NCBI RefSeq assembly: GCF_011386835.1
Contig: NC_088800.1
Coordinates: 3,100,001 to 3,164,000 of the forward strand
Direction of reading: 5' to 3'
DNA from: Chrysemys picta bellii
Taxonomy: Eukaryota; Chordata; Testudines; Emydidae
DNA length: 64,000 nt
This document shows positions 1-11,591 of the stretch, one piece after another. Within the stretch, counting starts at the first letter, position 1. Every line of letters starts with the position of its first letter. The notes beneath the pieces are model-generated. The model was given only the letters and a program-made list of their open reading frames with translations. It did not search any database and was not told the origin of the DNA. The translations under genes and the position numbers were made by a program.

Positions 1-406
1 TTAATGAGCTGAAATAAACATAAAAAATGGCTAATGTTGTTATAAAATTCCAGCCGTAATGGAGAGGAAAATAAGCCCGTTCTGATGGACACATTCATTT
101 GCTACCGTGAAATACACAGTCTACTTCTAAAGGACACAAAGCTGGGACAATTGGAGGCCCATTGTATGAACTGTAAATGTGCTCACCGGACATTACACTT
201 TGCTCACACACAGCACTGCCCATCTAAGCGCTCGCCAAACATCCACTGACTAAGCCGTACAGCAGCACGGCGGGGACTATCCCCACCTCTAGCTGGGGAA
301 ACCAGCTCAGGTAAATACTCGGGTCCCAATGCTGCAACAGAAACTTTTGTGCAGGTCCAGCACCCATCCAACAGCGTCCGCTGTAAAATCGGGGCAAGAA
401 ACTGTA
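1..406. other. Unassigned non-coding sequence
   Basis: No open frame, repeat or RNA gene is recognised here. The first 60 bases are AT-rich and look unique. Confidence 0.5.
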
Positions 407-535
407 AGGTCTTCCTTAGACTATAAGCTCAATGGGGCAGAGACAGTTTTTATTATGTGTGTGTACAGCACCTTGCACAACGAGGCCCTGATCCCTAATT
501 GGGGCCTCTTGGCACTACTGCAATAATAAATAAGT
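407..535 (+). repeat. Old L2-like LINE 3' tail
   Basis: The stretch reads as a decayed LINE tail: a 'taagctcaatggggcagaga' segment, then a 'gtacagcaccttgcacaa' segment, then an A-rich end near 525-535. A second, shorter relic of the same pattern lies at 21613-21690. The L2-like assignment is from memory of amniote repeats. Confidence 0.5.
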
Positions 536-650
536 GACTTGTCCAAGATCCCGCAATGCATCAGTGGGAGAGCCAGGAACAGAACCTGACACATAGCAGA
601 CCCGTTGTTTAAGCACAAGGCCTCCTTCCTCCCATCACCCACTCTAGTAA
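536..650 (-). repeat. MIR-like tRNA-derived SINE relic
   Basis: Read on the minus strand this matches the body of a CORE-SINE. On the plus strand the marks are 'gtgacttgtccaagatc' and 'gagccaggaacagaacctg', the reverse of the usual SINE order. It is truncated and heavily mutated. Confidence 0.55.
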
Positions 651-1205
651 ACCGCCTCTTCTCTTCCATTAGCTCATTCATCCTTGCACTTCCCTCACAA
701 GATCCTTTTGAATTCTGAACTCGATACCCCGGGAAAGAAACGTTCCAGGATTACCCTAGAGTAGAGCTTAAGTCCACATATGCAAATCAGCTCATTTGAA
801 TAGCTGTGCTGATTCACATGCAGCTCCAAAATTATACATTCAAATGATCTTTTCCTCTCTCTTTCAAGTGTAGCTGGCCACATTGGGAATCCATTTCTAG
901 CTCCCTTCGGGGGCTCTCCTGTCTTTAAAGCACAGAATGGCAGAGGGAACAATTACACTGGATTTTATACTTGTTTGAGCAGTGTTTGGCCTTTGTAGAT
1001 TTTTGCCCAACTAGGTCTTTTTTTCCCAAAGAAAAAAATGGTATGTGCTTTTTAATGGGAGCAGAACAATCACTGATCTACCTAGACCCCCACAAGCAGC
1101 AATAGCAGCACTCAAGGATTTGGAGGAAGCTACTTCATAAGCCTTCAATCCTAGGCTGGTCCTTTCTCCACCTTTCCATTTAAGATCATTTGCTGTGCTG
1201 GAGCA

Positions 1206-1440
1206 TGGAAGGATGGTCCAAGTGGAAGGATGGTCCAATGGTTAGGGCAGAAGCTTCAGACCTGGGCTCAAATCCCCATTCTTCCATGGGCTTCCTGTGT
1301 GACATCGGGGAAGTCACTTAGCCTCTTTGGGCCTCAGATAATAGCACTTCCCTACCACACAGCAGTGTTGTGAGGATAAATGCATTAGTGTGTGGGGCTG
1401 AAATAGTACAGTAACTGGGGCCATATAAGTACCAGAGCAA
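1206..1440 (+). repeat. MIR-like CORE-SINE
   Basis: A tRNA-like head is visible, with a degenerate B box 'ggctcaaatcc' near 1267-1277. A core follows with 'gtgtgacatcggggaagtca' and 'cctctttgggcctcag', then 'tgttgtgaggataaatgca'. A 15-bp word, ggaaggatggtccaa, is repeated in tandem at 1206-1236 just before the head and may be a local duplication. Confidence 0.7.
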
Positions 1441-1574
1441 AGACGCGTAGTTTTGTCTCCAGCAGCAGTCAAAAATACTTCAGAGAAACTATCAGCAAAA
1501 ATATCACCAATCCTGTACTTACGATTTCATGTGTCCCACAGTGATCAGCACATACCCTGGAGCACAGCACTTTG

Positions 1575-2097
1575 CTTACTCTCATCTTTTGATACTGTCT
1601 CACGTGACCGTCTCATAAACAAACTAGGGAAATGCAACTTAGATGGAGCTACTATAAGGTGGGTGCATAACTAGTTGGAAAACCGTTCCCAGAGAGTAGT
1701 TATCGGTGGTTCACAGTCACGCTGGAAGGACATAACGAGTGGCGTCCTGCAAGGATCAGTTCTGGGTCCGCTTCTGTTCAATATCTTCATCAATGATTTA
1801 GATAATGGCATACAGAGTACACGTATAAAGTTTGCGGATGATACCAAGCTGGGAGGGATTACAAGTGCTTTGGAGGATAGGGTTAAAATTCAAAATGATC
1901 TGGACAAACTGGAGAAATGGTCTGAAGTAAATAGGATGAAATTCAATAAGGACAAATGCAAAGTACTCCACTTAGGAAGGAACAATCAGTTGCACACATA
2001 CAAAATGAGAAATGACTGCCTAGGAAGGAGTACTGCAGAAAGGGATCTGGGGGGGGGTCATAGTGAACCACAAGCTAAATATGAGTCAACATTGTAA
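1575..2097 (+). pseudogene. CR1 reverse transcriptase fragment
   Basis: The frame keeps an FDTVSRDRLINKL segment, then GVLQGSVLGPLLFNIF, then KFADDTKLGG. The FADD box at 1831-1842 is the catalytic centre of CR1-type reverse transcriptase. MKFNKDKCKVLHLGRNN follows. An in-frame TAG at 1672-1674 falls where this family normally has a tryptophan (TGG to TAG). The reading frame is lost after a run of eight or more G at about 2049, where the protein ending becomes unrelated. The RT would copy its own RNA at a nicked target in the nucleus, but this copy cannot make an active enzyme. Confidence in RT identity is high. Confidence 0.9.
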
Positions 2098-2383
2098 TGC
2101 TGTTGCAAAAAAAGTGAACATCATTCTGGGATGTATAAGCAGGAGTGTTGTAAGCAAGGCATGAGAAGTAATTCTTTTGCTCTACTCTGCACTGATTAGG
2201 CCACAACTGGAGTATTGTGTCCAGTTCTGGGCACCGCATTGCAGGAAGGATGTGGACAAATTGGAGAGAGTCCAGAGAAGAGTAACCAAAATGATTAAAG
2301 ATCTAGAAAACATGTCCTATGAGGGAAGATAGAAAAAAAAAAGGGGGGGTTGTTTAGACAGGAAAAGAGAAGACAGAGGGGAC

Positions 2384-2641
2384 ATGATAACAGTTTTCAA
2401 GTATGCAAAAGGTTGTTACAAGGAGGAGGAAGAAAAATTGTTCTTCTTAACCTCTGAGAATAGGACAAGAAGCAATGGGCTCAAATTGCAGCAAGGGAGG
2501 TTTAGATTGGACATTAGGAAAAACTTCCTAATTGTCAGGGCAGTTAAGCACTGGAATGAATTGCCTAAGGAGGTTGTGGAATCTCCATCATCGGGGATTT
2601 TTAAGAGCAGGTTAGACAAACACCTGTCAGTAATGGTCTAG
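2384..2641 (+). pseudogene. CR1 ORF2 C-terminal region
   Basis: The open frame reads MITVFKYAKGCYK, then GLKLQQGRFRLDIRKNFL, then VKHWNELPKEVVESPS, and stops just before the CR1 3' end. This is the recognisable C-terminal segment of CR1 ORF2, downstream of the RT. It is in a different frame from the RT part at 1575-2097, and the sequence between them (2098-2383) holds several stops and an A/G run, so the gene is broken. The same protein segment can be seen on the minus strand at 50317-50541. Confidence 0.85.
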
Positions 2642-2714
2642 ATAATTAGTCCTGCCACAAGTGCAGGGGACTGGACTAGATGATCTCTTGAGGTCCCTTC
2701 CAGTTCTATGATCT

Positions 2715-4697
2715 TACCAGGCATAGCTATAAATATTGGGCCTGACCAATCTGGCAAATCAGTGCGAGTTCTGCCCGAGGAAGGCTTACAAAGGTGGGAC
2801 CACACTATAAAATTATTCAGCTCTTCTTGAACCTCAGAAGCCCCCAATTAACTTCAGGGCTTCCGGAAGCAGCCACAACAGGCCTTATTCTTCTGTCTTT
2901 CTGTATGGTCCAGGATGTGGGATCCAAGATACTGGCCTAGGTGCACTCTTAATTCATTCCAGTGTGGCCCAGCGGAATGGGCAAGGGATGGTACTGCAGG
3001 TGAGGAAGAGTGGCTTCAGTTTCCATTGTATCCTCACCCAAGCTATGCTCCTTCCCCAAGCAGTGCCAACCACTGTCTGGACAGTATTGTCCATGCGCAG
3101 GTCCACAGAACAGAGACAGTTTTGACCAGAAACTCCCCTCCACGAGGTGAACTCTTGTCCATTGGAAACCTTGCTCTCTTGGGTTCCACTGACAGAAACT
3201 GATGTACAGGAACTCGGGGCTGAATACAGACCTCTGTTTGCATCAGCCAACTCTGTGCAAATTATCGCATGATTTGGGACATCAGCAGACTAGGTGGCAT
3301 GAGCAATCAGCGCTCAGGACAAATTCTGCAGTTCATTGTCTACTGCCCGCTCAGCGGGCTAGCGTCAGAAAGCCTCTCTTAGCAAGCATTTGCGTTCAAA
3401 GAATGACTTGTATAAATATATTTCCTAAACAAACAAGGCCAACTGTGAGGTATTCCCCAAAGAAACTTTGGAAATCAGAATCTTGTTTGTATTAAAGAAC
3501 ATGGTATGCAAATACAGCAGCTGTCTGAAGCTGTAAATAGCAATAGAGATGCATTTAATATCTACACGTGATGATCAAATGCAGTCTAGACAAAAAACGC
3601 TTAAATCCGTTAGTGCCTGGTTTTTAAGAACTGAGTCTGGGCCTTCTATTATTGCCACTAATAAAAAACCAGTCCCATTAACACAGATCTTAGAAGGGTT
3701 TTCATGATGCTCACATAGTTGCAGATCTGCAGAAATGACGAGAGTGAAAATGCAGAAGAAAAAGCTAAAATTAAAATACTCTAGGAGAAGGGTACTGTAT
3801 GAAACAAACTGCCTTGTTAGTGAGACTAAATGAACATCCAGTAAAATGACATTTGGCTTTTTAATGAATTCCACTTGAATTCCTTTTCTGGGTGATAGAT
3901 TTGTCACTCTTAGGTATTTCCTTTCCTGTTCAGTCACCAAATTTAACCTCATTATTGACAAATCTAAAAGAGGTAGTCTAGAATTTTAGACTCATATTCA
4001 GAGTCAGCCAAACAACACAAAGTGATTAATAAATATTTCCATGAATAAAACCATGCTGGGTTTTTCCTGCTGTTGTTTGTGGGCCCATTGTACTAATTAT
4101 TCTCAAATATTAAGGTGACCACTGATTTCTTTGTTCAAGTGTTGGTGAATCTCCAAAGCTTCACAACATTTACCATGAATGGATATTCATTAGAAAACTC
4201 ATACCAGGGAACCCACTAATAGTTATTCATCATTTTTCCTATTTAAAATCTTTCAATCATCTAATCAATGAGCAGAAACAACACCATGGCACTGCAGTGA
4301 CCATTCAAACATGACAAATAACGAATTCTGAATGGTGGAAGCAAACAGTTCTCAGCCTATGGGAATGTTTCCAATTTGTTCACAAACTACTGGGCAAAAT
4401 CTTATAAATTATGAATATGTTTGTAGGAAAAGCAGTCAATTCACAAATGATTTTCAAACCAACCAACCAAACAAACAAAAGGCTAAATTAATTGGATTTT
4501 TTTCCAATTAACAATTTGACCAGTTCCAGATACAATGGAATAAGAGTGAATGAGAGAAAAAAGGGTTAAAATACTCTTGTTTATTAAAATCCTGTAGAAG
4601 GATTTGATTAATAAATTAAATGTCACTATTGAAGCTAATAGAATAAAGAGAAAGAAACTCACCGTTAGCTAGAACTAGGCAGGAACTAGATTTTCCA
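2715..4697. other. Unassigned non-coding sequence
   Basis: I see no recognisable repeat or coding signal. Open frames up to 128 codons occur (for example 3575-3961, minus) but resemble nothing I know. A short (aaac)n-like tract lies at about 4459-4482. Confidence 0.5.
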
Positions 4698-5052
4698 TTG
4701 GGTAGGAAATTCTCTCTGTTTTGAAACAGAACAAATTTAAAAAAATTAAAATTTCACACAAAACAAAATTTAAAAAAATCATTTTGGGTCAAGCAAAACA
4801 TTTCATTCTGATTTTGATTTTAAAAATATATAATATAAAAGAAAAGAAACTTCAAAATGAAGTAATTTTGAAACAAAAAATTGAAACATACCATTCCAAA
4901 AATAGAAAAACAGAACGTTTCAGTTTACCAAAACATTTCCCCCGCCCCATTTTTATCCTGAAAGAAAATTGTATCAAAATTAACATGTTTCCATGAAGCA
5001 TTCTACTTTCAATGAATCCACATATACGACTGGAATTTTCTAACCAGCCCTA
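4698..5052. repeat. AT-rich hAT-like MITE, copy 1
   Basis: The right end reads 'aaccagccctaatt', and its reverse resembles the left end 'ttgggtaggaaattc'. The interior is A/T rich with long A runs. Copies at 7029, 10518 and 51452 have the same terminal pattern, tagagctggt inverted at the far end. The 91-codon frame inside is a by-product of low complexity. Confidence 0.5.
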
Positions 5053-5231
5053 ATTTTAGCTTTGACTTGTCTATTTTTTCAGGAAAGTGTAGATAAGGAA
5101 GCACTGAAAATATCACTGCAATATATTCCTGAAATGAAACCTGGCTATCTCCTACTTTCAATGTCATTGTTACCAATTATGATTAATTTCTTATCTCACA
5201 TTTTATAGGAAGTTCTAATCTTGCTGAGACA

Positions 5232-5926
5232 TGTAGCGGGATGGTCACCCGCTCCTGCCTTAAAAGGCTTAAAACAGCCCAGGGAGAGGGCTGAGACAGG
5301 GAAGGAAAAGCGGGGCAGATTGGGGGAAGCAGCCACAGCTGGGACAATGCCCCAATCAGGCCACAGCTGGCCCTATAAGACGGCTGGGGCCAGAAGCCAG
5401 AGACAGACTCTCTTTAGCTTTGAGAGGGAGGGACCTGGCTGCAGGGAGCTGAGAGAAGGTACCTGGAATGGAGCAGGGCTGGGGCAAGGCGAAGGGAGCT
5501 GGGGAGGTCCGGCCTGGAAACCTCCCAGGCTGTGGCCTAGTGGGAGGCTAATTAGGTACTGGGTTGCAGGGGGCAGCCCACGGGTAGGCCACGGCAGCAG
5601 GTCCAAACCCCCTTTGCCTATGATGAGTGGCTTTTACACTGCAGTCCGCCCCAGTGAGCGGAGGCTAGATGGTGACTGGCAGTAGCCCATGACAGAGGCA
5701 AGGTGGGGCTAGAGAGTTGGGGGTTCCCCTGGGTGTGGAGACCCTGAGAGTGCGGGGGTATTGCCGGGGGCAGCACCCCAAAGCCAAGGGGCATCAGGTC
5801 CTGGGAGGGACACGGGGGCCAGCGGCAGCAGGACACCGGCCTACAGAGGGCGCTCTGGAGACTAGAAACGCTAATTCCCTGAGACGACCAGCAGGAGGCG
5901 CCGCCGGTGAGTCGTGCACCGCAACA
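5232..5926 (+). mobile_element. Solo LTR, family A, with perfect 5-bp TSD
   Basis: The 695-bp element starts TGTAGCGGG and ends GCAACA. It is flanked by agaca at 5227-5231 and agaca at 5927-5931. A TATA-like 'ctataag' lies at about 5373-5379. A splice-donor-like 'ggtgagtc' lies near the 3' end at about 5906-5913. The same family occurs inverted at 15825-16485. No internal retroviral genes flank it, so it is a solo LTR left by recombination. The 154-codon and shorter frames over it are by-products of its GC-rich sequence. I cannot tell from one LTR whether the parent was ERV or Ty3 class. Confidence 0.88.
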
Positions 5927-5931
5927 AGACA

Positions 5932-7028
5932 CCATTATAAAGAACTTAATGTTGCAAGGTGCAAAGTACCCTCAATGCTCACTGCGTTCAGTGGGAGTGG
6001 ACAGCCTCCAGCACCTCAAACAAGTGTTCAGCATTTCTCAAGCCCAAGCCCAAAATTTGCACTGAGCCACCAACCATAGATTTTTGAACTACACGCAGCT
6101 TTACAATTCTATTCACACAACCAACATCACCTTTCACCTTCTTTACGTTTTGGGCTTGATGAGGGGAACTCATGCTGTACATTTCATTCACTCAAAAAAA
6201 AAATTGCCAGCAGCCACATGGAGGCTACAAATTGTTTGAACAGAAAGAGCACAGGCAGCCACAATGGAATTTGTTCAGCCATCAATTGCACATCCCTGGC
6301 AATGGCAATAAAGTGGCCTCAGGCAGCATATCATAATTCTGCCAAGGATTCTGCACAGCAGATGATGGGGAATCTGGCACGTTCAGGAGGCATTGTTCTG
6401 AAATTGATGTACCACCAGATTCCACAACAAATCATTGGCCTATTAAGGTCTTACATTTGATGCTAATCGTGCACTCACTGCCAATTCAAACTCATATCTT
6501 CCTTGGAACAAATTAACTCTCTTGTTGTCTAACCTCCAGACGACTGAAATGAAACTTAAAATAAAAGCATATGTGAAAGGGATAAGAGAGAAGAAGCCAG
6601 AAGAATGGCACAGCAACAGTTTAAGGAAAACAGCAAAGGAAATGACAACCGACGTCCTACGAAGGAATAACACGTTTCACCCATGTGTCCAGCAAAAGAT
6701 CCGATTTGTGTGGTAATTTGGTCCTCTGTTTCCATTAAACATCCGAAAGGAGGCGGTAGAGTAGTGAGGTGGGATGGCTACCACTGTGCTGAGTGGTACC
6801 TCAGCCTTTTGGAATCTGCTCACCCCTTCCTCAGCTTTATATAAGTAAACCTAGAGCGTAGGACAAGCTGCCAGAAACTGAAGTCAGAGCAGGTGCAGCA
6901 AATAATTTCTCTGCACTGTCCTGCCAATGGAGCTGGTAAGGTAATATGCAATGAATACTTTATTTCAACACATTTCATACTAATTTTTGAAGTAACGTAT
7001 TCCATAAATGTTTATAATCCCTCTTTAT
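5932..7028. other. Unassigned non-coding sequence
   Basis: No repeat family or exon is recognised. Short open frames only. Confidence 0.5.
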
Positions 7029-7622
7029 TAAAGCTAGTCAAAAACATTAATTTGATGAAAAACAGCATTTTTCAAACCGAAATCTTCAGTGAAAAGTTGT
7101 GGTTTGTTTAAAACAATTCCCATTTTTTGTCAAAAAATGAATTATTGGAGTTTTGTTTCCTCCCTCCCTTCATTATTTTTTTTAATGCAATAAAATGAAT
7201 TGTGTCTATGTTTGGGTTTTGGTTTGATCACTTCTTCATTCTCCCTTTCAACGCCCCCATCCTCATTTTTTCCTTTAAATCCACTCCATAAATTTTCCAA
7301 ATCCTCCATTTTGGGAAATTGAGAGTGGCAAAAGGAAAAATGAAACTCCGTGCCATTCTGAAACTTTTGAAAAACTGAGGAAGTTTTGAAAAAATACAGA
7401 GCAGATAAAGGCAAAAGAGGCGAGGGGAAAAAATCCTGGACATTTTTCACTTTTTGACATAAATGATGAAAAAAACATGGGGGGGGGAGAATGGGGGAAA
7501 GTACACATTTGGAATTAAAATATTTTTTGTAAATAAAATATTTCATAAAAAAAATTGAAAAAAGAATTGTTCCCTTTCAAATCGTGCAAGACAAAAACGA
7601 TGACATTTCTCAACCAGCTCTA
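7029..7622. repeat. AT-rich hAT-like MITE, copy 2 (long form)
   Basis: The left end 'taaagctagtcaaaaa' is inverted at the right end as 'ctcaaccagctcta'. The flanks ctctttat (7021-7028) and ccttttat (7623-7630) match at 6 of 8 positions, as expected for an old 8-bp hAT-type duplication. The 134-codon minus frame inside is low-complexity K/N/F-rich sequence and not a gene. Confidence 0.55.
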
Positions 7623-8542
7623 CCTTTTATTTTTCAAAATAGAATTAGATGAGTAAATCCACGCAATTTAAGTAACCCATTTTTTAAAGGTAATTATTCA
7701 AGTCATATCCTTGATATTATTTACTTGTCCCTCCTGCCCATGATTTTGCAGCCCTGTCCTGAATGGAGTTAAACAGAGGTTTAGTCTCCAGGCCAGTGGC
7801 CCCTCACTGTCTCTCTTCTGAGAAGACATTTCTATGCACCCAAGGAGTTTGGAGGAGGTCCCTGATGTCTCCTCCTGACCCCCATGTCTGCCAGTGAGGG
7901 GGCAGAGTCACAGACTTCCCTTCCTCAAGGAGGGGCTGGGCTCTGTATATACGCTCAAGGCAGAGGCATCCCTCCACGATGTGTTTACTACTTCTGAGAC
8001 CTGGAGCCTAGCGTGGCCATGAGAGAGTGGAGCAGCGAGGTCAGGATTCAGCCCATTAAAGGCCCACTGACCATATATACATGTTGCATACACATAGTGC
8101 CTTTAACTATAGCTGGCTGACAGTTTGCCATCATTTTTTTATATATATATAAAAAAGCCTTTTTGACCAAAATGAAGATTGTTGTTAAAAAAAAAATTCG
8201 TTTTTGTTTAGATTTTTCATTTTTTGATGAATTTTTTTGTTTAGTTTCAGCACTCTCCATTTTTTTTTATTTCCCCCCTTCTCTTTTTTCAGTGAGCTGG
8301 GGGTTGGGAGTAGGGGACAGAGGGAGGAAGGTGGCAGGAGAGAGAAAGAAATGAGATGTTTTCCCAGCAAAACTAAATGAAATTTTATGATCATTTTTAT
8401 TTTAGAAGGTTTTGTCAAGAAAAAGAAAAAAGAAACATTTCGAACCAGGACATTGGTTTTACTTCTTTCCAACACTGCCCAGCCTCCCACTGAGCAGTTA
8501 CTCTCTGCAGTGCTCTGACCTAAGTCAATGGAACTATTCAGC
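7623..8542. other. AT-rich, partly low-complexity sequence
   Basis: Runs of T and A dominate 8130-8280. A further relic of the AT-rich MITE family may end near 8452 ('cgaaccagg'), but no left partner is clear. Confidence 0.4.
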
Positions 8543-8705
8543 GTGACCTAGAGGATACAGCACGGGATTGGGACCCAGGAGATCTGGCTGTGATTCCCAG
8601 ATGTGCCTCTGAGCTGGTGGCTGACCTTGGACCTTTGCGGAGTGCTTTGAGATCTACAGATGAGACGCACTAGGTAACAGTTAGTTGTTATTTGTGCAAG
8701 TAATG
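8543..8705 (+). repeat. MIR-like CORE-SINE
   Basis: The head reads 'gggacccaggagatctggct' followed by 'gtgattcccagatgtgcc'. The 3' part 'gtgctttgagatctacagat' is a common amniote SINE ending. The core between them is shortened. Confidence 0.6.
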
Positions 8706-10103
8706 GCTCACCATTTGTGCAAGTAATGGCTAATGGAAGAGAGGGGTTCACAATCTGGCCCCATACATGAATTGAAAGATGAGCAAAACTATGGGAGGAC
8801 TGTCTCTGTTCACAGCCTGGTTTTACTAAACACAGACCAGGGTAGATTCAAACTCATGTCCCATTTTATCCACGTTTATCTAAAGTTTGGCTTTTATTCA
8901 GATAAATGGTTCCAGTTTTGGGTCCCCATAAACAGATACGTTTCTAAGATTTTATAAAATATTTTCAAAATTACTCTTCTCTCATGCCTGTCTCCCTCAT
9001 GAAAGAGACTGTCCAATTGTATAGGGGAGATAGGCAGAGAGGAGATTTCAGTTGGAAAGCCCTTTACAAAGATTAGTTACTGCTTTGATTTGTGCTGAAT
9101 AAAATGGCTTACTCTCCTTCCAGTAATCCCCAGGCACTGCCATATGGGCTAGGGAAAATTTCCAGGGACAGAAGTAATAAGAACTAATTAACCTCATGAA
9201 ATTCACTTGTTACTGCTGGCCCAGGTGTTTCTTGACCAAATTCTATCGGCGGCAGTTTTTGTTGGATCTCACTCGTCCTTGTCCCCTGCACGAGTGGCTG
9301 CAGATAAGGGAGTGGAGCAGCTCCAGTACTTCAAGGAAATGTGGGGACACGCAGGGGATAAGACAGACAAGGCACTTCACATGGTCCACTACATCTTTAA
9401 TGTACAGAAAGTAATTAAAATGGGAGACAAATTCATCATCAGTCAGTTTAGTTCAAAGTGCAGCTAGACTGTTTCTTCCTTATGCATGGATAACATGATG
9501 TGCATATCCATCATAAAACCTGCATTAAAAATTAGGCAAAGCTGTTAGTACATCACAGCAGACCAGATGGTTTATGCTCTGAAGTGTTTCAGGAACCTCA
9601 TTTTATTATACATGAATGCCTCCTGTTGTAGGCCTGAGCTGATATTTTCATTAAACACACTCCACAAAGCATTACAGCTCTGTTGTCATTTCATTCAGCA
9701 CCAATGATTTCTTACACACAGGCTTTATGGTCACAGACCTGTCATGGCTGCCCTTCCAAGCAGCGCCAGACTCTAATCTCACAGATCGCTGTGGGCACAC
9801 GATCTGTGTGTTACCTTGGACATAGGCTGCATTAGCAACCTGCCCACCAACCAGCCACGGATTTTTTAACAGTCTGGTTCCCCAATACCCTAGTGTCCGT
9901 GATCTTCACTTATCAGCTAAAACTCTTAGCACAGCACGGCACTTCAAAAGTTGTACACCTCATGGGAGATATGGGAGGTGATTCAGAGATCTTTACATCA
10001 TCCATCATGTTGAACAGAGGCTTTCCTGGCTTATCTCCTCCTTTCCATTGCGTGCAGTAGATGCAGGTCGCAATCTAGGGTAGAAAACCACTGTCTACTA
10101 CAC
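8706..10103. other. Unassigned; contains one exon-like open frame
   Basis: A frame at 9207-9467 has fairly protein-like composition but matches nothing I recognise. The rest shows no family I can name. Confidence 0.35.
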
Positions 10104-10295
10104 CAGGAGGAGTCAATTATTTTTTGTCAAGGTCCAAATTTCTTGGTCAAGGTTAGTCAAGGTCCAAACTCCAGAGAAAATGATAACAAAAAATAACAAT
10201 AATGATAATAATAAGTAAATAAAAAGATTTCACGATCCGTTCAAAAGCATCTGGCGGTGCGGAATTTGCCTGTGGCCTGCCTATTGACTACCCTG
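10104..10295. mobile_element. hAT-type MITE with perfect 8-bp TSD
   Basis: The 192-bp element begins caggaggagtcaatta and ends tattgactaccctg, which are imperfect inverted repeats. It is flanked by tactacac at 10096-10103 and again at 10296-10303. An 8-bp duplication with CA-G...C-TG ends is the hallmark of the hAT superfamily. The interior has a short (aat/aac)-rich tract at about 10188-10222. It has no coding capacity and would have needed a transposase supplied elsewhere. Confidence 0.9.
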
Positions 10296-10517
10296 TACTA
10301 CACCAAGTGGCAGGGCTGTTTTCCCCATCCAGGTGTCAGATCAGAACAAACACTCCCAAAGTAGCAGCTCTTCGGAAGATTTTGCTTTAGATTTTCCCTG
10401 AATGAAGCCACTCCAACTATGTTAACAGGATAGCACGATCAGCTGATCAAAGGCTGCTGGGGCCAAATTCATTCCCCGAGGTAACTCTGCTCACATCAGT
10501 AAATTTTGCGTAGTAAG

Positions 10518-10803
10518 TTGAACTAGATGAAATTTTTAGAAAAACTTTTTGTGGGGGGGTGAGGGAGGGATGCAGATTAAGCATTTTGCAAATTCCTATT
10601 GATTTCGCCATATTGTTTTGGATAAAAAAACCCATAACCCTGTTTTTTCCCCCCCCTGAAATGACTTTTCCTATAGACATTTCCCTTAAATTTATTTTTA
10701 AAATTAAACAAAATACTGCTCAAAATTGAAACAAGACGGATTTTTCTTCCATTTTTTTTGGCATTGCCAGCAAATCAAACAATCCATTATTTACCCAGCT
10801 CTA
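10518..10803. repeat. AT-rich hAT-like MITE, copy 3
   Basis: The right end 'acccagctcta' is the inverse of the family start tagagctgg. The left end 'ttgaactagatgaaat' is a diverged partner. The interior has G and C homopolymers at about 10552 and 10650. No good target duplication survives. Confidence 0.45.
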
Positions 10804-11290
10804 CTAAGAAGTGTATTTACAGAGGAGGTAAGGGGAGACAATAGAACTCCTTGTAAAATATTAATAATTTAAAATGTGATGTTTGGAATTCCATCATCTA
10901 AATTGTCGATGGCTGCAAAAACATTTACTGCATTCATTCTGCCTGCTCTGACTCCCATTGGAATCAGTGTAGCATTTCCCTTCCCGGAGAGCAAGGGTCG
11001 GGGCTCAAAGCCCATTCAAAGGAGTGAGTAGGATTCCAGCAGTTCATAGTCTCCATCAGGGAGAATTCGAGGGTATTACATGCTGTGTCTTATGAAGTGA
11101 GGCGGAGGTGCTTAGGGAGTTAGGGTTTGTAGTGCTAATGTCATCATGTCCCTCTGGGTCTGTGGACCACTCTCCAAAAAGCATCCTATCATAGAAGAGG
11201 GCAACTTATCTTCATGTCCCATCTCCTTTCCTCCTCTCTCCTGGACCGCCCGAAGGGACAGCAAATAAGCAGTACACTATTGATTGACAC
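10804..11290. other. Unassigned non-coding sequence
   Basis: Nothing recognisable on either strand. Confidence 0.5.
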
Positions 11291-11293
11291 TAA

Positions 11294-11588
11294 GAGTATG
11301 TCTTCACTACCCGCCGTATCGGCGGGTAGCAACCGATTTATCCGGGATCGATATATCGTGTCTCATTAAGATGCGATATATCGATCCCCGAACGTGCTCA
11401 CTGTCGACTCCGGAACTCCACCAGAGCAAGCGGCGGTAGCGCAGTTGATGGGGGAGCCGCGGCCGTCGATCCTGCGCCGTGTGGACCCCAGGTAATTCGA
11501 TCCAAGATACTTTGACTTCAGCTACGCTATTCACGTAGCTGAAGTTGCGTATTTTGGATCGATCCCCCCCCCCAGTGTAGACCAGCCC
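11294..11588. mobile_element. Harbinger-like MITE with hairpins and TAA TSD
   Basis: The 295-bp element is flanked by taa at 11291-11293 and 11589-11591, the 3-bp TWA target typical of PIF/Harbinger elements. The ends gagtatgtcttcac and, inverted, gggctggtctacac match at 10 of 14 positions. Inside there is a perfect 15-bp inverted pair, gggatcgatatatcg at 11344-11358 with its partner at 11374-11388. A second hairpin has acttcagctacg at 11515-11526 pairing with 11534-11545. CpG density is high for this AT-rich neighbourhood. Confidence 0.75.
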
Positions 11589-11591
11589 TAA

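Larger units (their letters stand above)
1575..2714 (+). mobile_element. CR1 LINE, 5'-truncated
   Basis: This is the 3' third of a chicken-repeat-1 non-LTR retrotransposon. It contains part of the reverse transcriptase, the C-terminal region and the 3' end. The tail reads 'agtcctgcc...gtgcaggggactgg...cccttccagttctatgat', which recurs at 35555-35655. The 5' limit is approximate because sequence before 1575 is not clearly CR1. Confidence 0.9.

Noticed and set aside
5221..5685. 154-codon plus-strand frame
   Set aside because: It starts 11 bp before the solo LTR and lies almost wholly inside it, and the opposite-orientation copy has no matching conserved frame.
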